From the NCBI GenBank assembly GCA_943704525.1, contig CALSCQ010000917.1:1-36596 (forward strand): a stretch of 36,596 nt of DNA, read 5' to 3'. Shown here in pieces: positions 11,501 to 24,191 of this stretch. How positions within the stretch are numbered: position 1 is the first letter of the stretch; the number at the start of each line of letters is the position of its first letter. A model generated the notes under the pieces. That model ran no database searches, had not been told where the DNA came from, and saw only the letters and a list, made by a program, of their open reading frames with translations. This DNA is from Pigoraptor vietnamica (Eukaryota > Opisthokonta > Filasterea). A program made the position numbers and the translations under genes.

Positions 11501-14500
11501 GAGCTTGATGCGCTGTTCCTCTGAGGCGCGAATGCGGTTGCCGACCTGGACGGATTGGTCTGCGCGGTGAAAGTGGGGGGGGGGGGGGGGGGGGGGGGGG
11601 GGGAAGGTCAGCCGTGGCACACTACAATCAAGGATGGGCCGCTACTCGCATTGGCCAACGGAGACACGAGCGAAATCCTATAGAAAGGAAGCCAAAAACG
11701 CAAGGCTCAAGAGCGTCCCGTCCCAAATTAGGAAACGGAGACACGAGCGAAATCCTATAGAAGGGAAGCCAAAAACGGAAGGCTCAACAGCGTCCCGTCC
11801 CAAATAAAGAAATGCGGTCTGCAATTGCCGGGAAGGGAGAAATTGCAGAGCCGGTTCACCCACTCTTCGAGAGTGCAAGCGCGTCCATGACCTCGTCGTC
11901 CTCCAGCAGCTTCCCCTTGGCCGTCGCAAGCACCTGCAGCATCTTGTTCTCCGCCGACGCGAGCTGCTTGCGGTCCTCCACAAGCGACACTATGACGTCA
12001 GAGCGCTGTTGCGTCATCTCGGGACTCTCCAGTCGCATGAGCCTGCTGAGAAGGCCGTCCTGCAAGCGATCGCGCGTCGCAGCGTACTGGATCACCGACA
12101 CCTTGGCGTAGACGACGGGCAGGAATTGCGGCTGCGCCACGCGGCATGTCATGTAGAGGCGGAAGTCGGGGTTGACGTCCACTTCAATGTCGCCGACCCA
12201 CACCACCGGCCGCCCACGCTCGCGCCGAATGTCCTTGCCGACGACGGCCGCAATTTCGGGCGGGAGGAACGACTCCTTAACGTCCTCGATCACGAGCGGG
12301 AAGCCCTGTCGCACGGCCGTCTCCACTGCCTTGGTGAGCGTAGCGTCCGTCGCACGCACAATGCGCACCTGCTCTTCGCCCTCGAACGCCTTGATCCATG
12401 CCGTCGCGCCGCCGTCGGGGTCGACGAGAAGCGGCCACCGCTGCGTCGTGCGCACTATGACGGCGTTCTCGAGCGAGTGGCGGTCGGTCGTGAGGCCGTT
12501 CACGGACCACATTTCGGCCTCGCCAATCTCCACAGCGTCCGACAGGCTAAAGTCGGTGCTGACGACGAACCCGGCGACAATGCACGAGCGAATCCAGTCG
12601 CTCAGCAGCGCCGCGCGGTCCCTCGGCTTGAACTGCCCAAAGTACGCCACGCCGGCCGCAGTCAGCAGGCACGACCCGTGCATCGCGTTGATCGTGTCGC
12701 TCGTCTCGTCCACCTGCTTCTGCCAGCGGAGCGCCTCGGCGTCGAGGCCCTGCAGCACACGGTCGGCGCGGTCGAGCTTGAGGCGGGTCAGGCGCATTTC
12801 CTTCTCAAAGTCCAACTTGCGCTGGAGGCACTGGTCGTACTCCTGCTGCAGCGTGTCAATCTTCCGCTCGACGGCGCCCAGCTGGTCCTGCTTCTCCTTG
12901 AGCGCCGCCTTCGCAGCCTTCAGCTTCTTCTCGCCCTCCTTCAGGCGCGCGCGCTTGGGCATCGCGGCGCGCGTGACCCTTGCGTAGTTCGCAATCGCGC
13001 GCACCCAGTGCGCAAGCGCCCGCGCGGCCCTCGACGCCAGCTTGTCAACGTTGCTTGGCTGGAAGGACGGGCTGTTGATGTAGCGGCGGAGCTTGATAAG
13101 CGTCGCGTCCGATATGTTCTCGCGGTCCACCATCTCCAGGTCGTAGTGGAGCCCGTCCAACGCGAGCAGCTTCCGCGCCTCGTCCCACCCCGGATGGCTA
13201 TCCAATAGGAGGAGGACAGCCTCCATGATTGCGAGGACGGCCTCGGGCGGGCTGACGTACATGCGCAGCTCGTTCATGTCGTGCTTGTCCAGCGATCGAA
13301 TCGCGTCCATGCACGCCTCGAGCTGCGGCCGAAGGTTGTTGACCTCGGACTCGGCGTCGTCACGCATCGCCTCGACAGTTGCCGCCAGTCGCCCGACCTG
13401 CGCTTCGTCGGCTTTGACGAGCGCGCGCATCTTGTTCGCCTCGACCTGTTCCGTGCGCACTTGCTCCATCAGCGTCTCGCTCAGCGCCACCGCGGCCTCC
13501 AGCTGCGGAGTGAGCGCCACGAGGTACTGGCGCATGTCGTTGACCGACTTGTAGGCCTCCTGCAGGCGCTCGACGGCCGCCTGGAAGCGCGCGGAGGCCC
13601 CGTTGAGGAAGCTCCTCCGCTTCTCCGCCGACGACGCGAATATCTTGAGCATCTCGAGGAACATGGACGGCGAGACGTACGAGGCGACCTTCGCCTCCTG
13701 CCGAACGCGCGCGGCGAGGGTCATCGCCGTCTGGTGGATGTGCGAGGCGATGTTGGGGAGGGCGTCCTGTAGCGTGTCGCTGGGGAACTGCACGCCCCGG
13801 ATCATCCTTCCGGCAATCTCCGTCAGCGCGTCCTGCGGCCACTCCTTGAAGCAGTACACGGTCGCGGACGACATGAGGCGCAGGTGTCGCACGGCCACGT
13901 GCCGCAGCCGCCCGCTCTCGGCGGTCGTGCAGAACGCCACGTGTATGTTGCGGCTCGCGCGCAGCAGGAAGGCCTCGATGATGCCGTCCTGCGTGTCGTC
14001 ACGTGCCGCGTCCCTCATCGACTTGCGAAGCGCGTCCGATATCGTCTTGAGCTCCGCCGCGTCAAAGAGCCCGTGGATCGCGCCGTGCGACACGATCGAG
14101 TGCATCGTCGTGAGGTGCTCGTCCAGTGCCGCGTCCGACGTCACGTCGTCGTCGCAGAGGAGGAGGAGAGCGCGGCGGTTCTTCACGCCGGCGTTGCGCA
14201 CAATCTGCCGGAGCTCCTCGCGGCCCTCGTTTCCCTTGCTCCGCCCTCTCAGCTCGAGGACGTTGTAGCTTTCCAGGTGTGCGGCCAGGCGGACGAGTGA
14301 CCGGCGTCCACTGCCGCCGGGACCGACGAGGATGGCGTGCCCACCGGGGAGCTTCAGCACGCGACTGAGTCGCGCGACGGCAAGCAGCGCCGCGCGGAAG
14401 AACACAATGTCCATGTTGGCCTTGCGATCGACGTTGTACATCGACTGCGCCTCCGCCACGAGCCGCCCCATCTCGTCAAAGTCCTTCACCTCGCAGTAGA

Positions 14501-17500
14501 GGCCGTCGGTCACGTGCAGGCTGTTGTGCGGCGGGCTGAAGTGGTGGCTGAAGGCAATTTCGTACGGGTCGAGATCGGCAAAGTCCGCCCCGAAGAAGCG
14601 ACGGAGAAGCCCCCGCACCTGCATCGTTAGCCAGTCGGCGTCCTCCCTTCGCGTGAGGCCGTCGCCGTACGTGCGCGCGACCTCGTGCGCCCACATGCGC
14701 ACAATCGACTCGCCCGTCGTCACGAGGACGTTCATGTCCCCGAGGTCCTGCTTCATGTTCGCGGCCGGGCGCGGGTTGAGGAGAAGAAGACCCTGCACGA
14801 CCCGCACGAGGCTGCGGAGGTCAAAGCGGTAGTGCGGGCGGGATGGCGCCGCAGGCAGCGACTTGCGAATCGCAGAGTGTATCTCGACGGTGGCGAGCGC
14901 GAGGGCACGCGACATGTTGTCGCGGTTCGGGAGGCGATATGCGGGCAGGCTGTCCAGCCACGTGTGTATCGTTGGGTGGATGAGGTCAAACTGGCACCGC
15001 AGCGAAGGCTCCTGCACGCAGAGGGGAAAGAAGAGGCGCGCGAACCGCTTGCCGTACGACGGCATTCCGGGCTGGTCCGAGCGACCGGTGGCGACGAAGC
15101 CAACGCCGCGCACGCTCGTGGACGCCCATCGGTTCTTGTCGTACACGGCGCCGCTCAACATCACCTGCCTGCACAGCTCAAAGATGGGCCTCGCCGTCGT
15201 GCCCGCCGCGGCCGTCACGTCGTCGACAAACACGACGAGCGCCGGCTTGTTGTTCGGGGGCACGAGAAGGTGCTTACGCTTCTGCTCCAGGTGCGTTTCG
15301 ACGTGCTCCTGCAGGTCCCTTGCGCCCATGGTCGGCGTGACGGCGATAAGCGCACTCGCGTAGTCCACGGGGAGGTAACGGTGCATGTAGTTGCGCATGA
15401 TGTGCGTCTTGCCAACGCCGGGAGGGCCGGTCAGCAGCACCGAGGCGCCCGTCGGCACCAGCAGCGACGTGAGGCACGTGTACCGGAAGTTCTCGACCGT
15501 GATCACGTGCCCCGCGAACGGCGGCGAGTCGCGCGTGGGCTTGAGCAGGGACATTTGCGCGCGCCAATCGAGCAGCGCGGGCGTGTGCGGGTCCACACAG
15601 TAGTCGAACAGCGTGTCCTTGTCGGGCACCACGACGCTCGGCGCCGCGTGCGGGATCATCTCGCGTAGCAGCAGGTCGAAGTTGGCGCGCGTGTCCTCGT
15701 CCTCGATGGCCCCGCCAAACGCCCACACGAGCGAGAACACGGCAAACAGCTGCAGCAGCTTGTTGATCGGCGGCTCGGTCCCCTCCGGGTGAGAGCGATC
15801 AAGGGTCACGCGAATGGCCGCCTGTTCGGCCTCGATGAGGCTCTCGAGGAGCACGCAGAACCCTTGCGCCTTGGTGATGAGCGGCGTCTCCACGGAACTC
15901 GACCCCGCCTTCTTGCGAAGAAAGTCCGCCGACGCCTGGAACGTCGACTCGCTAAAGTGCGTGACGAGCGCGCGGAGGGGCTTGGCGATGGCCGAGTGCC
16001 GCTTCTCCATCGTCGCGAGCCACGTCGTCACCGCGGGCTTCCATCCCATCGTGCGCTTGGGGATGTGGACGACGCCTATCCTGCTCACGCTAGCAGGTGA
16101 CGCGAGTGCGAGCGAGTCCGTCTCAAACAAGAAGTTGAGAGAGGGAGGCACGTCCATGCGCTCGCCGCTCGCGAGGCACACCACGCGCGTGTCGTCCAGC
16201 GCGGAATTGAGGCTCTCCATCCACACGGGCTCCGTGGGCCCGTCAAGCACTATCCACTGCCGCTCCGTACGCGTCTTCTTCTCCGTAAGGATGCGCCGCA
16301 CGACCTTGCCGACGACGCCGTCGTTCCACTCCTGCGCGGCGGGATTGTAGAACCCAAACAGCTCCTCCATCGTCACTGCCCATGGGAATATCTCAGCGAC
16401 GTCGACGAGCGACGCGGCCTCCGAGCCCTTGCGGTTGATGACCTTCGCGACAATCTCACGGACCACCGTCTTCCCGCAACCCGCCTCGCCGACGATGGCG
16501 ACGCCCGTGCGAGCGTTCAGCGCGTTGTACAGCTGCACGCACTTCTCCGCGAGCGGCTCGCAGGGCGTGAGGCCGGCCTCCTCCATCTGCTGCAGGACGG
16601 GACGGAACAGCGGCGAGTCACGTGGGTCCACCTGCAGGCTTCCCGGGAAAAACTCCTCGAGGAAGCCGGCAAACAGAACGAGGTCCCGGTGAGACAAGAG
16701 AGGGGTCAGGCACTCGTGTATCGCGCGCATCATGATGACGTCCTCGGACACGTTGTTCTCGCCTTGCGTGCGCCGCATGCGCCCGGCAGCCGCAAAAACC
16801 GACCGCCGCATGCGCAGCCCAAAGTCGTAGCGGCTGTTCGGTTCGAGGCGCTCAACGCACAGGGCGAAGAAGGCGCTCACGCGCATCGCGAGCAGCTGCG
16901 CCGTTTGGAACCCCTCGCTGAAGAGGACGACCTCCGCGATGATCTTGTGGTCGATGGACGCGACGGCGACCGGGCGGAAGAGCGAGCGGAGGCTCTCCGG
17001 CATCGCATTGCGCCCCGACGCACCCGGGTTGGCCGTGGCGATGAGCGCGCAGTGGTGGTTGAGGCTGACGTCCCTCCCCTCCAGCATGAACTTGTCCGCT
17101 AGAATGCTCTTCTGTGCGCCGGCGGAAGACCCGCCGTACATGCGCCGCATCTCGGCCGCCTTCGTCACCTTGGCGGCGTACGCCTGGAGGGCGCGCTGCA
17201 CGGTCATCACGTGCTGCCCAAAGACCGACATGAGCTCCGCGCCAAGACGGTTAATCTCGTCGAGGCACACCCACGCGCCGCTCTGCACGGCACCGCGCAG
17301 CAAACGGCTCACAATCTTGCTCTCGACGCACGACGAGCAGTTGAACACGACGCAGTGGCGGCCGGCCGACCGGGCGAGGTCCTTGGCGATTTCCGTCTTG
17401 CCCACACCTGCCGGCCCCGCGAGCATGGCACCCCGGTGCAGCGCGAAGGCCGTCATCATGGCCATTCGGCACCGGTCCGTCAGCGGCGTCACGACGAGGC

Positions 17501-20500
17501 GGCGCGGGCACCCGAGGTACTCAAAGCCGTAGTCGATCGTCACGTCGCCTTGGCTCAGCGTGAGGGCGCGGGCGCCGCGGTCCCACTCGTAGCGCATCTC
17601 CTGCAGCCACTCAAAATCCGACGCCGACACGACGTTCTCCACGAGGAGGCGATCGAGGACGTCGCGCGCGTGCAGGCTGACCGTCACGAGCGCGGAGAGG
17701 GTCATGCGACGCGCCTCGCTCACGTGGCCGCGCAGCGCACGGAGGAACTCCTCCAGCTCGAAGCGATATCGGTCGCGGAATCGCTGCAGGTTCGAGGACG
17801 ACGCGTCGCGGTTCAGGGCTTCGAGTCCGCGTGCCGTGTCACGCGACCACGCCACCTGGGACGTCAGAATGACGCACTGCGCTGGGAACTCCGTCTGCCA
17901 CTTGACGGCAAACGAGGGGTCTTCCATGCAAGCGTCGTAGACGTCGAGACACTGGCGCAAGTTGATCGCCATCTGCAAGGGAAAAGGGGCGGGCAAGTCA
18001 CGTGTGTGTGTTGTGAGTGGGAACGACTCGTTAAAGAGAGAAACGCTGCACGCGGCGAGCCAATGAGTGCTGGCAAGCGTGGCGCAGGAGTTAGGACCCA
18101 CCGTCGACTTGATCGCGCTGTCCACGTTTGATATCCAGTCCTCCACGGGGCCAATCGCCTTCACGACCGACTCGAGCAGAAGCACCTCGCGCGTGGACGA
18201 CTCGACGCCGACGACGACCTGCTGGGTGCCGCCGGCCTCGAGGTTGGCCACGTCACGCACGAACAGCGTCGCGACGCCGTCGAAGCACTTGCGCACTTGT
18301 GACTGGATCGCGTGCGCGTTGCCGGGGTGCGAGAGGATGTCGAGGAGCTCGTCGTTTGAGAGGAAATAGAAGCGCGGGAACGCCATCCGCTTCGTCTCGA
18401 GGTAGTCGTCGAGCGTGCGCATGATGTCTTCCAGCTGCTTGTCACAGTCCGCGAGCATCCGAAGCAGCGCCTCTCCCTCGTACTCCGGGCGCGTCGACCG
18501 CGCGCCGCCGCGCCTTGCAGCGAGCGCAATGGCGAGTGGCTGCGTGCGAATGGCCTCGATGAACCCGCGCCACTTCCTGTCGATGATGATGAACTTGTTG
18601 GCGGAGACGGGAATCTGCGAGCGCATGTCCGGCTGCGAGAAGATGGCGTCCAGGTAGATCCACTTGCGCTGCATCTGCGCCATCGCGTCCAGGATCTCGG
18701 CAAGGAGCGCGAGGTTCTTCTCCCACGCCTGCGAACACGAGTGTATGTGTGTGTGGTGTTGGGGGATGGGGGTCAGTATACGGCGACGCTTGTTGTGGGA
18801 GTGCAACCTATAGAGCGAGAATTACGCGCACGCGTCGTGATGCCATCCGACCATGAGAGCAACGCCCACCTCAACTTCCCCGCGGATTTCGCCGACCGCC
18901 TTGTTCGTCAGCATCGCCGCGAGCGTAATCTGGTGGTCCTCCACGACCGCCTGCAGCTCCTCAAGACCCGCCACTATGCACGGCTCGGCCGCGGCGTCCT
19001 TCGCCTTGTCAGCCTCCGACGGTATCTGCGTGCTCGACACATTCAGGCCCGGCGGGCCCGGCGTGCCGCGTCCGGACAGGCTGGTCGACGCGATCGACTT
19101 GGTGGACCGCAGCGAGGGCATCGCCAGCGACGGGTTAGCAGGCGGCGCGTCAAACGTGGCGAGCGTCCGCGACACGAGCTCGCTCTGCCGGGCGACAAGC
19201 CGGAAGCGCGTCGAGTCCCACGTCGTGCGTATCTTGTCCATCGCGACCTCGAGCGCGTACTCGGCGACGGCGACGGCGACGATCTTCCCGATGGCGGGGG
19301 CGCGCTGCACAACCTCGTACTGGAGGAGGTCGTCGAGCGTGTACTCGCGGTTGGGGTTGTACTGGCGACCGAGGACGCCGAACACCTCCTTCCAGTGCCG
19401 CGTCTTCATCGCCTGGCTGCCGAGATCGATGAGAACGGGCATGGCGTTGCGCAGCTTCTCCACGTCGGCGTGGTAGTGGAACGCGACGAGGTCGTTCGGG
19501 CGATCGACAATAAACCGCGTGGCCGTGTTGGACCACGTGTCGAGCTGGCGCCTCATCGCCTGAAGGTCGAGCGAGCGGAACGACGCGCGCAGCCACGCGC
19601 CCACCGTCTCCTTCCACATCTCGCGCAGCTTCCAGACGTCGCGCCGGGCGTTGAGCTCTTGCGTGCAGAGCGCGAGCCGGTACTCCTCCGTTGCCGTGCA
19701 CTTGAACATCTCGCGCCACTTTCGCAAGTCTTCCGAGCGCCGCGCAATGTCCGCAAGATCCTCGGCGACCTCAGACAGGTGCTGCAGCACCACGCCGGGC
19801 TGCGACCGGTGCTCCGACGACATCCCGTTCTTCAGAATCGACTGAATCGCGACGAGCTCCTCCTCGAGGCCGTCCGACGTCCCCTCGATCGACTGGCGCA
19901 TGAGGGGCACCTGCTCAGCCTCAAACACACGCGCCTCCTTCAGCTTGCCCTGGTAGTGCATCCATGCCGCCGACAGCTGCGCGTACGCCACGCGGGCCTC
20001 CGTCGACTGCTCCACGCCACGCACGACGATGACCTGGTGCAGCGCAGAGACGCGGTCGAGCGTGGCCTTGTGGCTGTCCTCGCCGGTCGCGACCTCGGCC
20101 AGCCGCGTGGCGTAGTCCCCAAACTCCTCCAGCGACTCGGGACGCTGCGAAAGCTCCTCGCACGTCGACTCGAGGTTGAGGATGAGGTCCTCGGCGGCCT
20201 TGAGGCACCGCCGGCACAGCGCCCGCTCGATGGCCGTCCCCACGGACTCCAAGCGGGGCTCGAGCGACGTCCGCAACTCGTTCGCCTCGACCAGCAGCAC
20301 CCAGTTGGCGCTCTTGAAGTTGACCTCGACGCGGCGCACTTCGGACATCCACTCGTTGATTCGGTCGAGCCACTCCTTGTACTGCGCGGCGTCCTTCACG
20401 GCCGCCTCGAACGTCTCCTCCGTCCAGTCGCGCACGAACACGTGGATTTCCCACAGGATGCCAAACGTCTCGGCGTGGTTCTGCGCCTCGTCAAACGCCG

Positions 20501-23500
20501 ACGCCATCGCCCCCTCCACCTGCTGCATGGGCTCGCTGTACTCTCTCCGCCAGTGGATCCGAAGGAACACCGGGTGCATCTGGCCGGACTCGCCGCCACG
20601 CGAACTCACGGGGATGTGCTGCAGGGTCGGGTGCTCCGATATGCGCGGGAAGCGGCACATCATGCTCATCGCCGCCCGCATCGACTCGCTCACGGCCGAG
20701 CACACGCGACGGCGGTGCGGCACAAACGCAATCTCGTCCGCGCCGTACGTCGCCTTGATGCGAAACAGCGGCCGGCGCCGCTTCGACGTCACAAACGCGT
20801 CGCGATAGTCGCCGGAGAGAATGACGAGCGCGCGCGACGCAACAAGGTCGTCCACCATCAGCTCGCACAATCGGATGAGCCGCCCCAATAGGTCCGCCTC
20901 CGCGCGCGCCTCCTTAGCCGCCTTGATGCCCTCCTTGAACGCGCGCTTCTCGGCGTGCATCGACGTCGCCTTGCTGTTGAACGATGGTAGAACGATGCGC
21001 TGCGCCTCTCCTGCGAGCTTCGTCAGCACGCCCAGGCACGCGCGCTCGACCGTCCCCCGCAGTGTGAAGCTGAGCGCGTTGAGCGCCTCCGTGGCACGCT
21101 TGAACGACGACGTACGCGAGTCCTCAAACTCTTGCAACCTGCGCGCACGCGGCACGAGACATCAGAATCCGCTGTTGCACTTTGCCACGGCCATTAGGGG
21201 AAGGAGCTGAGAAAATTGAGAATAATCAGTGTCAGCGCTACACGGCCTCGTCTAACAAATCAAGTGAGAATGCGACGGGCAGCAGGAAGGATGCGGGACC
21301 CACGTGTACGTGAGTGCCTCGTTGACCTGGAGAAAGTGAATTTCGTCGACGCGCTCGGACACCAGGACGCGCACTTCGAGCAGCGTCTGCTGGAAGACGG
21401 GCATCGCCTGGAGGAGAATGTGGGGAAGCCTGCGACAGAAGAGAAGAGGCTCAAATAAATACCGGCTCGGTGCACAACGACGCCAAAACGGAACAGCGCA
21501 ACAGGCACGACTAGTATGTCTGCGCGGTGTACGAAGGCCGCCTGCACGCGCGCAACAGGCACTGGTGAAAGAAAGACGACGTATGAGGCCGCATGCACGC
21601 GCACGCGGACTCACGTGTCCTTCTTCTTCCGGAACGACTTGAGCCGCAGGTACCGCCGCCACGCCTGGAACGTCTTCATGACGAGGTAGTTCTTGAAAAA
21701 CGACAGCTTCGAGACGGCGTTGAACAGCGTCGCCTCGTGCACCCAGTCGGCGAGCGTTGTGACCTCTGCACGAGATGGAGAGTTGGATGCAGACACACGC
21801 AAACACACATACAAACAAATAAACATACTATAAAAGCGCATGCGCAACGAAAAAAGACTCAAGGTGTTGGCAAACTCGGTGAACGCACCGGTGGGCTCGT
21901 TCGGCTGCACGTGGATGACGCCAGAAGGCGACATGACGTAGTGCTCTGGGCCGACCGTGTCCTTCGGCACAACGATAAGGTCGTACGGGCGATAGGCCTT
22001 CGAGGGGGCGCGCTGGAGGTAGACGAACTCCATCACGCCTGCGACGACACGGCCAGTGTGAGCTGCTGCCCAAACGCGCGTGCACACAGACAAACGCGCG
22101 TGCACACAGACAAAGGCGAGCGCACACAGACAGGCCAAGAGCTCACCCTTGTGGGTGTTGCTGGCGAAAAATTCGACAACATCGCGTCCCGTCGACAGCA
22201 GCTGCGGAGACATCCCACTTAGTAACACAATCACAGGCGCAGAGCCCCCCCCCCCCCCCCCCCCCCACGCACACACACATTTGACACCCCTCGTCATTCC
22301 TCACCTCCTTGGCATCCCTCAACTCCTTAACCGAGCGCGGCAAGAGCGTCTCTAGAGGCGTGGGCGCATTCGTAGCTCCTTCCTCGGGCATAGAGGACGC
22401 GCGCCGTGTGCCGCTCGAAGCAGACATGGGACGGGAAAGCCACGCACGCTCGGGCTGTGCGGATGGTGGCCGCGGGCGAGCGCTCGACGGCCTCGCCGAC
22501 AACGGTCGCGACGTGGCACTCGTTGGACGGGATACAGTGGGCGACGGCGATGGTGCGACGACAATGTCCTGCGGGTCAAAGGACGGCCTGAACTTGGCCG
22601 ACAGCGGGCGCTCACGGGTGGGACGCTTGACGGGGAAAAAATCTGCGACGGCATCACCCGTCAACGACGTGCGTGTCCGTGCCGTGGACACGTGCATGCG
22701 TGCATGAGTGACAGGAAATAGTAATCGGTCCCCCCGCCAATCGACATACCGTCATCATCGTCCGGCGCGAAGACCTTGCGCGTCGACGTCGACTCGACGG
22801 TGCCGAGGGCGCTGATGTTGACGCGCCGAGGAGGTTGCACCTGCGTTGAGAACGGGTCCGGGCTTTCCGACTCCCGCCCAAAGAACTCGGAAGTGTTCGT
22901 GTGGTCCATCGACGTCTGCGTGCGCCTCAGCGCGCTCTTCGGTCGCTGCAGTCGCACCGGGGATGGCTGCTGCATGGGGTCCGGGGGCTGTTTCGCGCGC
23001 GACACATGATGAGCAGGGTGCCGAGAAACATACACAACGGCCATACGAGCGCACACTTGCGCACGCGCTTGTCTATCTCTACACGTACGTAACAGCCACC
23101 CATGCCACACAGGAAAGTAGAGGCAGGAACGTAGAGGCAGTAACATACTGCTCGAACTGCCCCGCCAACACCCCGTACCAACGCCGACATGGCAGCCACA
23201 CCAGTGTCCAGACTGACTGCATTCCACGCACCGGCGAATCGATTCCCGTGTTCGTTGCGTCCCTCGCGAGGATGCGCCGGTCGACGCTCGTTCGCCCAGA
23301 CGCCACGTGCGTGATCTGGTCCGGAAATGCCGCCTCAATGTACTCGGCGAGCCTCAAGTCGCGCGTCTTCGGGTTCTCGCGGGCGACGCGATACACGCGC
23401 GCGAGATAGTGAAGCAGTTGCAGCTGCGTTGCGACACACCCACCGTCAGTGATTCAGTTCGAAATGTGATGCATGGGCGGGCGTTCTTAAGACAGAGCAC

Positions 23501-24191
23501 CCAACAGCGCAACCCCTCTGAGATGCAAGAACGACAGCATGGAGAGGGCTAAACGCCAGCGCGAAAAACGAAACGGTCGTCGTGCACACGTGCAAACCGC
23601 CTCCGCCGGCGAGTGCAAAGCGCCGCGACCAGGCCCCAGTTTGGTGCCCTCAAGCATGGCCTCTTTTCGACCCACCTGTGTCTGATTCTCCGCCAGCTGC
23701 ACTTCCCCGGGCGACGTCCTCGCGATGCCGTCGAGCACCTCGCGCAGAAATCGCCACGTTTCAAAGTTGTCCTCCGTCATGCACTCGATAATCAGCTCAA
23801 TGATGTTGCCCCGATCAGCCCACGACGCGCGCGCCGCCGACGTCGAAGTTGATGGCGCAGTCATCGGCGGCGGTTGCGAAGGCGCGACCGGAGTTCGATG
23901 CGGCGGCACGGGCGCCGACTTGTGTCGCGCATGGCTTCCGTTTTGCGCGCCTGTGGGTGGCTTTTTCGGGCTCGTCTGTTGCTTGTATGGGGACGGCGTC
24001 GTTGAACTCAAACCAGGCGTCGCCGACGGATTCACATGTCGCCGCCCAATACCGATGGTGCTTGCCGCACGCGGCGCGTACGAGCGGGCGCCGTCTCTCT
24101 CGGTGACGATGAATTGTCCAATGTCCCTCACGGGCTCCGACGGCAGCGACGGCACCGGCGAGTGCGCCGGGTACGTGCGCGATGCCGACAT
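8585..24191 (-). CDS. Axonemal (inner-arm, single-headed type) dynein heavy chain
   Basis: Microtubule motor of the ciliary axoneme. Twelve exons: 24191-23676, 23423-23232, 22987-22750, 22642-22305, 22201-22147, 22038-21889, 21765-21615, 21429-21304, 21138-18870, 18728-18102, 17972-11864, 11559-8585. They sum to 13,746 nt (4581 residues), with all phases matching. Residues 1-428 are an extension I do not recognise. From about 429 the tail is standard: DVVEFFASNTHKGVMEFVYL, RPYDLIVVPKD, then a TYTLQEFEDSR junction rebuilt across exons 8-9. This YDL.VV tail resembles DNAH1/3/6/7/12-type single-headed dyneins. The linker is followed by AAA1 (GPAGVGKT, about 1740; CLDEINR), AAA2 (GEAGCGKT, about 2047), AAA3 (GPPGVGKT, about 2401), AAA4 (GPGGSGRRS, about 2769), the stalk and microtubule-binding region (about 2990-3320), AAA5-6 and a C-terminal domain ending ILCQKDD. 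AAA4 has the Arg form usual in axonemal dyneins. The exact DNAH orthologue is unresolved. Confidence 0.93.
11560..11863 (-). repeat. Dynein intron 11 with 77-bp tandem duplication and G29 run
   Basis: This 304-nt intron (sense GTGGGT...CGCAG) contains two adjacent copies of a 77-bp unit, 11657-11733 and 11734-about 11810, differing at only a few positions. It also has a 29-G homopolymer at 11575-11603. On the sense strand the G run is poly-C ending 15 nt before the 3' splice site, so it may serve as the polypyrimidine tract. Confidence 0.92.
17973..18101 (-). other. Dynein intron 10: 129 nt, in frame and stop-free
   Basis: The sequence reads open through this segment, but it starts GTGGGT, ends CCTTGCAG, and interrupts a conserved tail/linker block: IKST joins MAINLRQCLDVY when it is removed. 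The 43 codons inside have no family resemblance. It is called an intron for those reasons; retention would insert 43 residues without a frameshift. Confidence 0.85.
22071..22130 (+). repeat. Minisatellite, 20 bp x 3, in dynein intron 5
   Basis: The unit CAAACGCGCGTGCACACAGA occurs at 22071-22090 and 22091-22110 exactly, and at 22111-22130 with three differences. It fills more than half of the intron 22039-22146. Confidence 0.92.
22245..22266 (+). repeat. C22 homopolymer in dynein intron 4
   Basis: A run of 22 C on the plus strand (G22 on the gene's sense strand) is followed by a short CA run, inside the intron 22202-22304. A G22 run in the transcript could form a quadruplex. The exact length may be unreliable, as with any long homopolymer. 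Confidence 0.9.

Noticed and set aside
12009-13208. A 399-codon plus-strand frame
   Set aside because: Antisense shadow of the dynein stalk and AAA5 coding region, with low-complexity Arg/Val/Leu composition.
18741-20891. A 716-codon open frame on the plus strand
   Set aside because: It lies antisense to dynein exon 9, which has conserved linker sequence. GC-rich third positions remove stops from the opposite strand; the predicted protein is Arg/His/Leu-rich and has no family motif.
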